A stretch of DNA of 64,000 nucleotides. Origin: Simmondsia chinensis (taxonomy: Eukaryota; Streptophyta; Magnoliopsida; Caryophyllales; Simmondsiaceae). This document shows positions 32,028 through 44,299 of this stretch, piece after piece. Made by a program: the position numbers and the translations under genes. Where the stretch lies: assembly GCA_018398585.1 (NCBI GenBank), contig JAGTTD010000011.1, forward strand, positions 17,909,346 through 17,973,345, in the 5' to 3' direction. Position 1 is the stretch's first letter. The number at the start of each line of letters is the position of its first letter. The notes below the pieces were generated by a model. That model was given only the letters and a program-made list of their open reading frames with translations. It was not told the origin of the DNA and ran no database searches.

Positions 32028-33009
32028 TTATACAATAATGAAAATATGTAGCTCCAAATTTTTGAAAGAAGAAAAGAAAATAAATCTAGGCACTAGGGGG
32101 TCTTTGTCTAAATGATAGAAAATTAAAAATCTTTTGTAGTATGGATCGTTTTTCTTGTCGGAACTCTTCAAGATTTGAGTGTATGGAAGACACTTGTTCT
32201 TCCAAAGAAGTAAGTCGTTCACTTACACTTCTTCTTTTTGGAGGTCCTTGTTGAGATTCATCCTCACTAACCCCATCCTCTCCATCAAAATCTTCCTCTT
32301 TCTCGTCTCTAACTTCATCTATTTCTTCTATCTCCTAACTCCTTTTTGTTTCTTTACCCATTCATTGTCTCTAAGTTCAATCCCCGTCTTTTTTAAGGAT
32401 GTCTTAATAGAGTCACCTGCATACGGAATGGGATTTGAAAAAGATGATCGATTTAAAGTACATTGAAAAACACGGGTAAGAAGCATGTCATAAACGGGAT
32501 TAGTCTTTCGAGAATGGATATGAAACATGAATTTTAAGACTAAGTCCCCAAGATTAATCTTTTGGCCATTTAGGAGGCAAGATAAAAGGAATAAATGTAA
32601 GTTTGAGATCGAGTCGAAGCCACCCAATCTTGGAGTGATGTTCATACAAATCAATTTATGTGCAAATTTAAGAACCACTCCTAACTCATTTGAGTTTGGC
32701 TTCTTTTGGTTTCGAAAGTGGTATTTCACCTCAAACTTGTGCAAGTAAGGAGTTGCTGTGAGATTCGGGGAGCGGAAATTGGTGGAGTTCTTGGGGAAAA
32801 ACGAAGCCATCCTCTTCATCAAAAACAAAACCAATCAGTTCATTTATATAAGATTTATTGAGTTTAATTACTCGGCCTAAAACTTTTGAGGATAATTCAA
32901 AAGGAATAGTTCTGGAAATGTTAAGATTGAAGTAAAATTCGCGTACTAAATCCGGATATACCGGTTCCTTGATACAACAAATTTCAATCCAACTTACTTC
33001 TTCAAACAA
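32028..33009 (-). pseudogene. SIRE extra ORF in env position (plant transposon protein-like)
   Basis: The N-terminal part (33009-32731) includes VYPDLVREFYFNLNIS, FELSSKVLGRVIKL and YINELIGFVFDEE. The second part (32834-32328), one frame over, includes KFAHKLICMNITPRLGG and LLNGQKINLGDLVLKFM. After a TAG at 32328 an acidic and coiled-coil tail (RRSVSERLTSLEEQVSSIHS) runs to 32028. The pattern 'YP-LV-EFY-NL ... INELIG' resembles the putative plant transposon protein family found in many plant retroelements (recall, not searched). No signal peptide or membrane segment, so not an obvious envelope protein. Function unknown. Confidence 0.55.
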
Positions 33010-33269
33010 AGTAAAGTCATTGTTGGCTTGTGTGTCGACACACAGAGAACAGAGCCTGAAGACTGTTTTCTATGTGTTTTTTTCTAGTTAATTATTATTA
33101 TTCTTTTTTAATTTAAAATACCCCTCTTTTTTTTTATTTTTGAAAAGGCCAAGTTCTTATATCCATGATTTGGGTAAGAATACTTGGTCCATTTGAGTTA
33201 TTTGATGTTGAGCATTAAAACTCAATTTGAATGCAAGTAATTGAAGTCAAATAGTCAAATTGCACATTC

Positions 33270-34234
33270 CAATTCTAGTTCTAATGTCACAAAAGATTTC
33301 TTCACCTAGAGGTTTAGTAAAAATATCCATCTCCCTTAAGTACATGATCGCGAATGAAATGATGTCTAACCTCAATATACTTTGTTATTGAATGTTGAGC
33401 CGGGTTTTTAGTTAAGCATATAGCACTAGTGTTATCGCACATTATGGGAGCATGGTCAATATGAATGCCATAGTCATTTAATTGATGCATTAACCACAAC
33501 ATTTGAGCATAACAACCTCCACATGCAATATATTCGGCCTTAGTGGTGGATAGAGCAACAGAGTTTTGCTTTTTGATAAACCATGACAGCAAAGCATGAC
33601 TAAGAAATTGACAAGTGCAACTAGTCGATTTTCGGTCTACTTTGTATCTGGAAGAATCCGCATCACTATATCCAACTAGATCAAAGAAATCACATTTAAA
33701 GTAAAACAAGCCTAAGGTAGGAGTACCAACTAGGTATCGAAATATTCTTTTCATGGCACACAAATGAGATTCTTTAGGACATGCTTGAAATCTAGCACAT
33801 AAGCATACACTAAACAATATATCAGGCTTACTAGCGGTAAGGTAAAGAAAGGATCCGATCATACCTCTATATAGCTTTTGATCCATCTTTTTACCCTTTT
33901 CATTCATATCTAGCTTAAGAGTTGAGCTCATTGGGTTGCGATTGCATTGGAATTTTCCATGCCAAATTTCTTAAGCATTTCCTTGATGTACTTAGCTTGG
34001 TTGATGAAAATTCCTTCCTTGCCTTGCTTGATTTGCAATCCAAGGAAGTAGTTGAGTTCTTCCATCATAGTCATTTCGAATTCCCAACTCATAAGATTTG
34101 CCAATTCTTCAAAAAGAGATGGATTAGTAGCACCAAACACTATATCATCAACGTAAATTTGCACAATAAGAATGCCATTTCTAGAGTGGTTGATAAAAAG
34201 TATGGTGTCAACTTTTCTTCTTGAAAATCCATTT
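33270..34234 (-). pseudogene. SIRE RT C-terminus and RNase H
   Basis: RT resumes after Copia-B: NGFSRRKVDTILF, IYVDDIVFGATNPS (YVDD intact), LNYFLGLQIKQ. RNase H follows: VGYSDADSSRYKVDRKST, STTKAEYIACGGC (catalytic Glu), MCDNTSAICLTKNP, then HHFIRDHVLKGD. A small deletion and frameshift at about 33325 leads to DIFTKPLGEEIF in another frame. Confidence 0.9.
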
Positions 34235-34962
34235 TGTTGATGCATTTTCAAAATATGTAATAAATAATATGTTAAATGTTTGTTGAATAAGTATATGAAG
34301 TGTGTTTAAGATTGTCCCATTTCATATTTAAGTGTTTAAGGCTTGTTAGGGGTGTGTGTCGGCACATGGACCATGTGTGTTGATACACAATCCAACAGAA
34401 CCATAGGAAGGCTGATGTTTGTTGATACACGTGGCGCGTGTCAACACACAACCTTTACAGAAGCGCACGGAAGAAGTCTGTGTGTCGACACACAAAAACT
34501 GTGCGTGGACACATAGGTTTACAGTAACCTGTATGTTGATACACAGCTTCGACGCACAGGGCAGTTTTGACAGTTTTTGTGCGCAGTTCTTGCGGGTTTT
34601 TTGCCGGCTTTTGGGACGTCCTTAAGCATATATACATAGACATATCCCCTAGTTTTGATTAACACTTTTTGGCATGAAGAATTTAAGAGAGAAAAGAAAT
34701 TGAAACGAACTTTGAAAGAAGAAAGATCAAAGTTTGAGTGCAAGTGTTCTTGTGAAAGTTTGTAAAACATCAATCTCTCTTCATCTCACTCAATCTCTCC
34801 TCGTACACACTATCGGTTCATTTTTGGTTGTTGTTGTATCCCTGAGGATATTTCGCATACCGAAATGAACCTTAACAAAGTGATTACGCGGCCTCAACAC
34901 CTGAGATCATCTGGTTACCCCATTGCAAGGTTTTTGCAAGTATTTGAAGATTTGCACCAACA
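34235..34962 (+). repeat. Copia-B 5' LTR
   Basis: 728 bp, TGTTGATGCATTTTC...TTGCACCAACA, with several TGTGTCGACACA-type motifs between 34360 and 34550. Confidence 0.9.
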
Positions 34963-34992
34963 ATCATAAGGTTTATCTTCTGATTTTGGGAA

Positions 34993-37900
34993 ATGGCTTC
35001 ATCGCTTTGAGAAATGACAGCTAATTTTGTTAGGTTGGACTGATTTGATGGCGGTAATTTCCACCTATGGCAGAGGAAGATGCACTTCCTCATTACGATT
35101 TTGAATGTTGTGTATGTGTTGAATACGCCAATTCCTGAGCCCGCTTCAGAGGAGGAGGGGAATTTGGCCGAGCAGAGGGCCAAATTGAAGTGAGAGAATG
35201 ACGACTACATCTGTAGAGGGCACATCCTGAATGGTATGACTGAGGCCCTGTTCGACATTTACTCAAACATATCGACCACTAAGGAATTGTGGGATGCACT
35301 CGAGGCTCGCTACATGGCTAAAGACGTAACGAGCAAAAAGCTCTTAGTTAGTAATAATTATAAAATGGTAGATAATCGTCTTGTCATGAAGCAATTCCAT
35401 GAAATTGAATGTATCTTGAATAACTTTAAACACCATAGTATGAATATGGACGATACAATAGTTGTTTCATCCTTGATTGACAAACTTCCGCCTTCATGGA
35501 GAGACGTTAAGAAAAGTCTCAAACATAAGAAGGAAGATGTGTTAATAGAGGAATTGGCTAACCATTTATGTATTGAGGAAGGCCACAGGGTACATGATGA
35601 CAATAAAGACCACCCCAGTGATGTTGGGAAAACCAATATCACAGAAGAAGGCAAGTCAAGTAAGGGACTCAAGAGAACCGAAAACTTCTAAAAAAGGAAA
35701 GCCGACAAGAGGCCGAAATTGGTCTGTTGGGAGAGTCAAAAGCCTGGTCACCTACGTAGGGATTGTTACCGCCTTAAGAATAAGAAAGGTAATAGGCTTA
35801 ATCATCGAGCCAAAAAGTCGAACGATAGGTTCGCTGCGATGATATTGGAAGTCAACCTAGTCGAGAGTGATAACTCTTGGTAGATAGACACAGGGGCCAC
35901 GAAGCATGTGTGTAAGGACCAGGGGTTCTTCATGACATTTGAACCCGTGGACAATGGGACTGTGTTGTTCATGCGTAATGGGGTGACTATACCGGTTCAA
36001 GGGAAGGGAAAAGTTGATTTGTTTTTCATCTTTGGAAAAATTCTTACTTTAATCGATGTATGTTATGCTTCAGACGTGACAAAGAATCTCGTGTCTGGTG
36101 GCCAACTAAATTGGTTTGGGTTCAAGTTAGTCTTCACGGCCAACAAGTTAGTCTTCTAGGGGGTCTTTGTTGGGAAGAGATATCTATGTAATTGGATGTT
36201 TAAGTTGAACATTGATAATAAAATTGAAAGTTCTTTTTATATGCTTGACTCATTGTTTTTGTGGCATCAAATATTAAGTCATGTGAATTTTCGTAAATTG
36301 CATGAAATGGTTAATTTTTCATTGATACCTCACATAGATAAGATTGATGATAAATGTAAAACATGAATGTTAAAAAAAATAACGAGATTGCCATTTCCTT
36401 CGGTACAAAGAGAGACTAATTTACTTGACCTAGTACATAGTGATTTATGGAATTTCAAGAACACACCAAGTCTAGGTGGAAAGAGATGCTTTATAACATT
36501 CATAGATGATTTTTTTCAAGATTTTGTTATGTGTATCTCATAAATCACAAGGACGACTCGCTTGATAGATCTAAAGCATATACTGAATCGAGGAACGATA
36601 TCGATCATGCAATGTTATCCTATTCTGGAGATGGTTAATTCAATGTTATACTATTCTAGAGATGGTTAATTCAACGATATCGGACTATAATGGAGATGGT
36701 TAATTCAATGTTATCCTATTCTGGTCTCAGCGATGGATTCTGGGGTGAGGCAATGTTAATAGCCTGTCATATACTGAATCGAGTTCCAAACAAGAAAAGT
36801 AAAATAACCTCGTATGAACAATGGAACAAACGAGCCCCTAATTTGAACTATCTCAAGGTCGGGGGGTGTAGGGCAGTCATTAAAGTCACTGAACCTAAAT
36901 GGAAGATGTTAGGTGAAAGAGGCATTGATTACATTTTTGTTGGATATAGACCTAATAGTAAGGCTTACCGATTCTATGTAATTGAATCCAATGATTATAT
37001 CAGTGTAAATACAATAATAGAATTGAGAGATGCCATCTTCGATAAGAATCGATTTACCTCTATTCCAATACCGAGGGAATATGTACCGATTGAGAATGAC
37101 ATTCCAATGTCAAGTGGTGATGATCATCATGAGAGGGAAGATGTCCCTGTGAGTGCTCTTAAACTTCGAAGGAGTAAAAGAGCGGGGAAAGAGAAATCTT
37201 TCGATTCGGACTTCTACACATTTTTGGTAGAAGGTTCGAGGAACGATATCGATCATGCGACTCCATATTTTTATGTCATGGAGGCTGATGCTATGACTTT
37301 TGATGAGGCAATGAGGTCTCATGATGCTTCCTTTTGGCGGGAGGCAGTGAATGATGAGATGAATTCCATTATAGGTAATAATAACTGGGTTTTGGTGGAT
37401 CTTCCATTAGACAGTAAGCCCATCAGGTGTAAATGGATCTTCAAAAAGAAGATGAAATTGATGAAACGATAGATAAGTTCAAGGACCGATTAGTGGCTAA
37501 AGGGTTCACCCAAAAACACGGGTGGACTACTTTGACACGTATGCCCCCATGGAAAAAATATCGATGATAAGAGTTTTGATAGCTCTTGCCTCAATTTATA
37601 AACTAGTGATTCACCAAATGGATATTAAAACACCATTCCTGAATGGTGAGCTAGAAGAGGAAGTGTACATGGAACAACAAGAAGGTTTTGATGTTCCGGA
37701 CCAAAAGAGAAAAGTATGTAAACTCATGCGCTCTTTGTATGGGCTAAAGCAAGCCCCGAAGCAATGGCACCAGAAATTTGATAAAGTTGTTCTAAACAAA
37801 GGATTCTTTATAAACGAATCAGATAAATGTGTCTATAGAAAGTCTGATAATGGCAAAGGGGTCATTATATGTTTGTATGTCGATGACATGCTGATATTCG

Positions 37901-38841
37901 GTACTAATGTGGAACAAGTAGAGAAAACTAAACAGTTCTTCTCGGAAAACTTTGCTATGAAGGACATGGGTGAGGTGGAGGTAATCCTCAGTATAAGGAT
38001 TGTAAGGAGTGGTGATACCATTTCCTTGATGCAGTCTCACTATGTTGAAAATGTGTTAAAAAGGTTCCATTTCAGTGGTTGTGCACCGTTATCCATTCCA
38101 ATGGATCTTAGCGTGAAGCTAGTACCAAATGAGGGAGCTCCAGTGTCATAATTGGAGTATGCAGAAGCCATTGGTTGTCTTATGTACTCCATGATTAGCA
38201 CAAGACCTGACATGGCCTTTGCTGTTGGAAAGCTAAGTAGATATACTAGCAATCCAAGTAAGATACACTAGGATGCAATATATCGTGTACTGAAGTACCT
38301 TGAGAAGACTATGAACTATGGTCCTTCTTATGTTAGGTATCCTCCTATTTTGAAGGGGTACTCTAATGCTAGTTGGATCTCCGATGTGGAGGATCATGCA
38401 TCCACAAGCGGATGGGTATTCTTGCTTAGCAGGGGTGCGGTTTCTTGGGGATCTAAGAAACAAACTTGCATATCTGATTTCGCTATGGCGGCAGAGTTTA
38501 TTGCACTTGCATCTATGGCAAAGGAAATCGAGTGGTTAAAGGATCTCTTGTATAAGATACCTTTGTGGCCTAAGCCGATCTCACCGATTTCTATTCACTA
38601 TGATAGTCAAGCTACGCTTTCTAAAGCATACAGTGAGGTATATAATGGGAAGTCCAGACACATTGGTGTAAGGCATAGTATAGTGAGACATCTTATAGGA
38701 GAAGGTGTCATCACTATGGATTTTGTGAGAACAAGTCAGAATCTAACAAACCCGTTTACAAAAGGATTGGCTAGAGACTTGGTTCTGAAAACAATTGAAG
38801 GGATAGGGTTGAAACTTGTCATTATTAGTCACCCATGCTAG
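34993..38841 (+). pseudogene. Copia-B gag-pol
   Basis: Gag starts ATG 34993, but the sixth codon is TGA. Gag continues (35236-35691) with the LPPSWRDVKKSLKHKKED pattern, a degraded knuckle, and protease in which the expected DSG reads DTG (36886). Near 36570-36715 the integrase core, including the second Asp and Glu motifs, is lost and replaced by a patchwork of nearby fragments. It resumes with [15 protein letters not shown] and KRSKRAGKEKSF-like linker. RT (37522-38151) keeps LYVDDMLIFG. RNase H (38311-38841) keeps [12 protein letters not shown] and [14 protein letters not shown] and ends near 38841. Confidence 0.9.
36588..36725. repeat. Patchwork repeats in Copia-B integrase
   Basis: Three near-copies of GAGATGGTTAATTCAA (about 36628, 36659, 36691), a 23-bp exact copy (36588-36610) of 37236-37258, and a copy of CATATACTGAATCGAG from 36769. 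The corresponding region of Copia-D is simple coding sequence. Confidence 0.85.
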
Positions 38842-39409
38842 GCTCTCAACTGGACGCTTAGTATGGCACTGGGTCTCGAGTTCAATGAGAAATACTTGTC
38901 ATCTGTGTAAATGCAAGCACTAAATGAGAATTTTTCCATCCCGAGTGTGAAGTGCTTAGTACCTGCATCAGAGATGTTAAAGAGGATGAGCTAATGCTCT
39001 TAATGGACCTAGTTTTAAATTCTTATTGAATGTCATGTCGTAGAGACATGATCAATGAGGTCCACCTTAGTGAGTGTTGAAGTTTGACCATTTCAAAGAG
39101 GTGATTTTTGATTAAGGGTTTAGCCCTGAAACACTCACGAAGGGTATAGGACACAAGGCCATAAATGTGTCAATCTTAGAGTTATAAAGTGTGTACGGGG
39201 AGTACGCCTTGTGGGTGATTAGATAGTCGGTTAGTCGAATGGGTTTTATGGTTCAAAGCTTGGTCTACCATTTTTGATCTGATTAACTGTATGATCTTTT
39301 CACTAACTGGGGATTCAATCGTGAGACACCCTCGTTGATGCACAATCAGGCCTCCCTTAATTGAGATATTATTTTTGAGATTAATTGTATTTTAAAAATG
39401 GTGGGGGAA
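38842..39409 (+). other. Copia-B 3' untranslated region and PPT
   Basis: Parallel to Copia-D 59848-60414 block by block (GGACGCTTAGTATGGCACTGG, TGAGGTCCACCTTAGTGAGTG). Ends with the purine tract AATGGTGGGGGAA (39398-39409). Confidence 0.8.
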
Positions 39410-40107
39410 TGTTGATGTATTTTCAAAATATGTAATGAATGATATGTTAAATGCTTGTTGAATATGTATATGAAGTGTGTTTAAGATGGTCCCATTTCAT
39501 ATTTTAAGTGTTTAAGGCTTGTTAGGGGTGTGTGTTGACACACAATCCAACAGAACCGCAAGAAGGCTGTTGTGTGTCGACACATATGGCCCGTGTGTCA
39601 ACTCACAGCCTTTATAGAAGCGCATGGATGAAGTTTGTGTGTCGACACACAGCTTTATAGTAACCTGTATGTCGATGTGTGTGTTCACACACCTTCAACA
39701 GACAGGGCAGTTTGACAGTTTTTTTACGCAGTTATTGCCTGTTTTTTGGCGGCTTTGGGGACGTCTTTAAGCATATATACATAAACATATCCCTTGGTTT
39801 TGATTAACACTTTTTGGCATGAAGAATTTAAGAGAGAAAAGAAATTGAAAAGAACTATGAAAGAAGAAAGATCTAAGTTTGAGTGCAAGTGTTCTTGTGA
39901 TAGTTTGTAAAACATCAATCTCTCTTCATCTCACTCAATCCCTCCTCTTACAAATATCGCTTCATTTTTGGTTGTTGTTATATCCCTAAGGATATATCGT
40001 ATACTGAAATAAACTTTAAGGAAAGTGATTACAAGGTCTCAACACCTTAGATCATCTAGTTACTCGATTTCAACATTTTTGCAAGTATTTGAAGATTTGC
40101 ACCAACA
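39410..40107 (+). repeat. Copia-B 3' LTR
   Basis: 698 bp, TGTTGATGTATTTTC...TTGCACCAACA, slightly shorter than the 5' LTR through loss of motif units. Confidence 0.9.
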
Positions 40108-40112
40108 CATTT

Positions 40113-41346
40113 TGCATTAGAAAGGAACTCAATCTCTTATACCAAGCTCTAGGGGCTTGTTTCAATCCATAGAGAGTCTTTTTGAGTTTAAAAACATGGT
40201 TGAAAAATTTGTCATTCTCAAATCTAGGTGGTTGTTCAACATAAACCTCATCTTCAATAAAACCATTTAAAAATGCACTCTTTGCATCCATTTGAAGAAG
40301 TTTGAAGTTTTTAAATGAAGCAAATGCACATAAGAGTCTAATGGCTTCTAATCTAGCAACGGGAGCAAAGGTTTCTTTATAGTATATACCTTCTTCTTGG
40401 TTATCGTCCTTAGCTACTGACCTTGTCTTGTTTCTTACCACCTTACCTTCCTCATATTTCTTGTTATGGTAGACCCACTTGGTTTTGATGAATTGATGAT
40501 CTTAAGGTCTATCCACAAGTTCCCACATCAGTTCTCTTGAATTGATTTAGCTCTTCCTCCATTACCATTATCTAATTTGCGTCACTAAGAGCTTCTCCTA
40601 TGTTCTTGAGTTTTTCAAGAGAGATGAAAGTAGCTAGATGACAATATTCGGTTAATGCATGCCTTGTTCTTACACCTTGGGAAGGATCACCAATGATTTG
40701 GCTTGTTGGGTGATCCTTCAAGAATTTCCAATCTCATGGCAAGTCTTCCTCTTAGGATTCTACATTTTGGGTATCTCCTTTCGGTTCATCCATTTTAGCT
40801 TTAAGTTTATCCTTTTCTTGCTCCTTGGATGAGAATGTGATTTTTATTGGTTTGATAACTATATCATCATTATAACAAGGAGTTATAGAGGACAAGACAT
40901 TAGTTTCATCAAAAACCACATGTATAGACTCTTCTACAACCTTTGTCTTTTTATTATAGACTCTATATGCTTTGTTTGTTAGAGAATATCCAATAAAAAT
41001 ACCTTCATCAACTCGTGGATCAAATTTACCAAGATTTGTTTTGCCATGGTTGTGAATGAAGCATTTGCACCCAAAAGGCTTAAAATATGTAATGTTTTGT
41101 TTTCTACCTTTATAAAGTTCATAGGGTGCTTTCTTCAAAATTGGCCTTACTAAAGCTCGATTTAAGATGTAGCAAGCGGTGTTAACGGCTTCGGCCCAAA
41201 ATGATTTAGGCAAATTATTTTCACAAATCATGGTTCTTGCCATTTCTTCAAGTGTTCTATTTTTCCTTTCAACCGCTCCATTTTGCAAGGAGTTATAGGT
41301 GCCAAAAATTATGGTCAATTCAAAAGTAATTACAATAATTTTCAAA
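40113..41346 (-). pseudogene. SIRE integrase C-terminus and RT N-terminus
   Basis: Minus strand: NGAVERKNRTLEEMARTM (catalytic Glu region), FWAEAVNTACYILNR, FGCKCFIHNHGK, GIFIGYSLTNKAYRVYN, then the linker to RT (HPTSQIIGDPSQGVRTRHAL) with stops, then FAPVARLEAIRLLCAF, QMDAKSAFLNGFIEDEVYV and [14 protein letters not shown] is cut at SSFLMQ|NGFSRRK by Copia-B. The integrase is cut near 41347 by L4. Confidence 0.9.
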
Positions 41347-43425
41347 GTCAAAATTATGAGACTAAACCACAGATAGACTTGGAACAAATGGTATGGATTG
41401 TTGTTTGAAAGGCTCGTAGTCGAAGACAAGTTTGGACTACTTGTATGCAAGACTATAACGTGACACTTTAGATGACTTGTCTTGGTCATGTGGATGGAGA
41501 TCTAAAAGTGTTGGGTTGGTGTGTTTAATAAGATTGACACATTGAGTTAGACCATGTAGGTTACTTATTCTAAACTACTATTGGAGATGAGTGATTCACG
41601 TTGTATTATTTAAACGACAGTGCTAAATCCTGAGGGTATTCTGGACTTGTGCATGGAGCTTTAGTTACTTTGGCGTACTATAAGTAAGGTATAAACGCAT
41701 GACTGAATTCCCATGTACACTGGGTAGCAGTGTGAAGTGTGACAAGGATCAGGTATTCAATAGGGAATCTACAGTCTTTTATGAGATACAGATGTCCCCT
41801 TAATTGATTCGTAAATATTTGAATAGTTTGAAAACTTTGGCCAAAGTATTCCAAATGTTTGACATTTGAAATTTATACTATGAATATGTTGAAGTATAAA
41901 TGAATTATTTAGTGAAAGCCAAATCAGTAACTAATGGAGAAGCTGTGAGAAGGATAATGGTAGTGCTTATATTTATCCATTATTATGGACATCTAGTAGA
42001 GGAGTTGTTGTCATCAATACTGTCTATTAGGGAGATATTGAATAAATGATTTAAGTCTAGAGTGCAGTGAGATTTATTTAGTGGAATTAAGTCTCATCAT
42101 ATGGTAATTGAATTATTTCATAAGATGATTAATTTAACTCATTTGGAGCTAGATTTAAATTGTCCCTGAGGTCCCTGCGCAAGCCTCTGTATTTATTGCC
42201 ATCGAAAAAATATTAAAGGATTCATAAGATGAATTATTTATCCATGAGATGGGTAAATTTAATTTTGCCAAACATTAGTCATGAGATGAATAAAATTAAA
42301 AATTACAAAATAAAATAATTTTGGGAAATTAAAATTCATAGGATGAACTTTTACATGCGGGAAACAAAGCAAAACAAAAAAAAAAACAAAAACAAAAATC
42401 TGCACAGGTCTCGCTATCCCCGACTTGGCGGACGGGCCAACCAGCGCGCGACATGGCTCCAAGGGAGGATCTATGTGCCACGGTACCGGCCAATCAGGCC
42501 TTGACACGTGGCACGCGTTATTTAAAAAAAGAAAAGAGGTTTTGTACTGTGCTTAAATGCGTCGTTTTGAATTCTTTTTTGAATTAAACACTGCATTTTT
42601 TATTTTAACTGGAATTTATTTCTATGAATCCCACATCGTTTTCTTTTAATTTTTCGCTCCGGTAGCCTACAATAAATAGAGGTACCTAATCCAAGGGTTT
42701 GTATTCAATTGAAACAAATATTTTTGGGTTTCTGAAATTATTTCAGAAACATAATTGGAGAGAAAAATTTCCGTTGAAAATTTTCTTTTCTCAGTTTAAT
42801 ATTTTTCGGAGCCCACCTTCCGAGCAGCTCGAGGTCATTTCGTAGAAGATTGCGGGGTCTCGATTTTGGTATTCTTTTGAAGATTGTTATTTCTTTCTAG
42901 TATTCTTATATTGAAGCAATACCAGGTACATTTTCCTTCCCTCTTTTTTTAGTTTTTGCTTTTGTATTTATTTACAATATTCTTTATTATGCCTGTTTAA
43001 CTTTACATATTATTATGAATATATTAGAGTAAAAGGCCTGTAGATCTAAACTAAGAATTTAGATTTGTAGATTTTAATTAGGAATTTAAATCTATTGATT
43101 TAAAATTAGGAATTTTAAATTAACCCAGGTTTAGAATTATAAATTCTAAACCCCTTCCGCTGCGTAAACTTGAGGGAAAAATTTTTGAAATTTGTTCCAA
43201 CAACCAGTATTAGGGCAAAGGGTTTATAGAGATAAACCTATCCCTGGGAACTCTCGCACGTGAGGTGTCACAAAGCGTGACTCTCCTACTCTAAATGCTC
43301 TAATAGGTGCCTATTGTTGTGACCATAGTTCAGAACTGTAAACCCAATGATCGGCATCAGAGTTTATTTTTCCAACAAAAAATTTTTATTTTTCCCACAA
43401 AACTTGTGTTTTTTTCCCAACTGTA
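41347..43425 (+). repeat. L4: L-family LTR (5'-truncated) plus start of internal region
   Basis: Starts inside the LTR (GAGACTAAACCACAGATAGACTTGG) and reaches a clean LTR end GTTCCAACA at 43202. Then follows a degenerate PBS (CAGTATTAGGGC at 43205-43216, 8 of 12 to iMet) and about 210 bp of internal sequence. It contains the G-box region GACACGTGGCACG near 42501 and TATA-like CAATAAATAGAGGTACC near 42670. Boundaries are approximate; TTCAAA repeats at both edges may be a TSD. Confidence 0.75.
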
Positions 43426-44299
43426 ATATTCAAATTTCCTTCTATAATCACTTCTAACCGAAATAATTTTCAAATCGTTTTCATTTTGCAACTTTTCGCA
43501 AAACTTTTCAAATTTATCAAATGTTTCACTCTTACGAGAAAGGAATAGGATCCCAGTAAAACGGGAGTAATAATCAACAATTACAAGTTCATATCGCTTT
43601 CCACCATGGCTCAAATGATGAGTAGGACCAAACAAGTCTGTATGTAAAAGATCAAGATGCCTAGATGTTGAAACTACATTCTTGGGTTTAAATGAAGATC
43701 TAGTTTGTTTGCTATATTGACATGCATCACGAATATGATATTTTCAAATTTTAGCTTTGGTAATCCTCTAACAAGATCATTTTTAAAAAATTTGAAATCA
43801 AATCCATACTAGCAAGTGCAAATCTTCTATGCCAAATCTAAGGATCATTTTCATCCAAAATACTAAAACATTTTAGGGAATCTACACATTCAAGATCAAT
43901 CATATAGACATTGTCACATCGTAGACCAACAAGCAAAATTTTATTTATTTTAGCGTGTTTAACTCTGCATCTAGATGATTCAAAGTTCACACAATATCCT
44001 TTATCACATAGTTGACTAATGCTTAGAAGATTATGTTTAAGATCTTCAACAAGTAAAACATCTTCAATGCAAGGAGAATTAGAAGCAACGTTACCAATAC
44101 CGATTATTTTTCCTTTCTTATTGTCGCCGAAAGGGATATTTCCTTTTCTTGGCAGTAGTGAAGTAAACTTAGATTTATCTCCGGTCATGTGCCTTAAGCA
44201 ACCACTAACGAAGTACCACTTTTGGTTTTTGCTTTGAATTTTCATACACACCTACCACAATTCAAATGCTTTTAGGTACCCAAATTTTTTTGGGTCCTT
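43426..44299 (-). pseudogene. SIRE protease and integrase N-terminus
   Basis: Minus strand. The protease region reads WYFVSGCLRHMTGDKSKF (near 44210), where SIRE proteases have Asp-Ser-Gly: the catalytic Asp is Val. HNLLSISQLCDKGYCVNFES follows. Integrase: MFGPTHHLSHGGKRYELVIV (43600s) with VDYYSRFTGI, KIISVRSDYRRKFEYY, then L4 interrupts. Stops and a shift between 43640 and 43840. Confidence 0.85.

Larger units (their letters stand above)
34235..40107 (+). mobile_element. Copia-B: older copy of the Copia-D family, inserted in SIRE RT
   Basis: LTRs 34235-34962 and 39410-40107 with perfect TSD CATTT (34230-34234 / 40108-40112). Gag-pol is parallel to Copia-D but carries many stops and a scrambled integrase core. 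The orientation is opposite to its SIRE host. Confidence 0.93.

Noticed and set aside
32179..32466. Plus-strand 95-codon frame with hydrophobic stretches
   Set aside because: Shadow of the minus-strand SIRE extra ORF; the hydrophobic look comes from the complement of its acidic/Glu-Lys codons.
43203..43425. Possible RNA gene in the segment after the L4 LTR (GGTTTATAG...CTCTCGCACG)
   Set aside because: No tRNA box A/B spacing or cloverleaf found by eye; better explained as L4 internal sequence.
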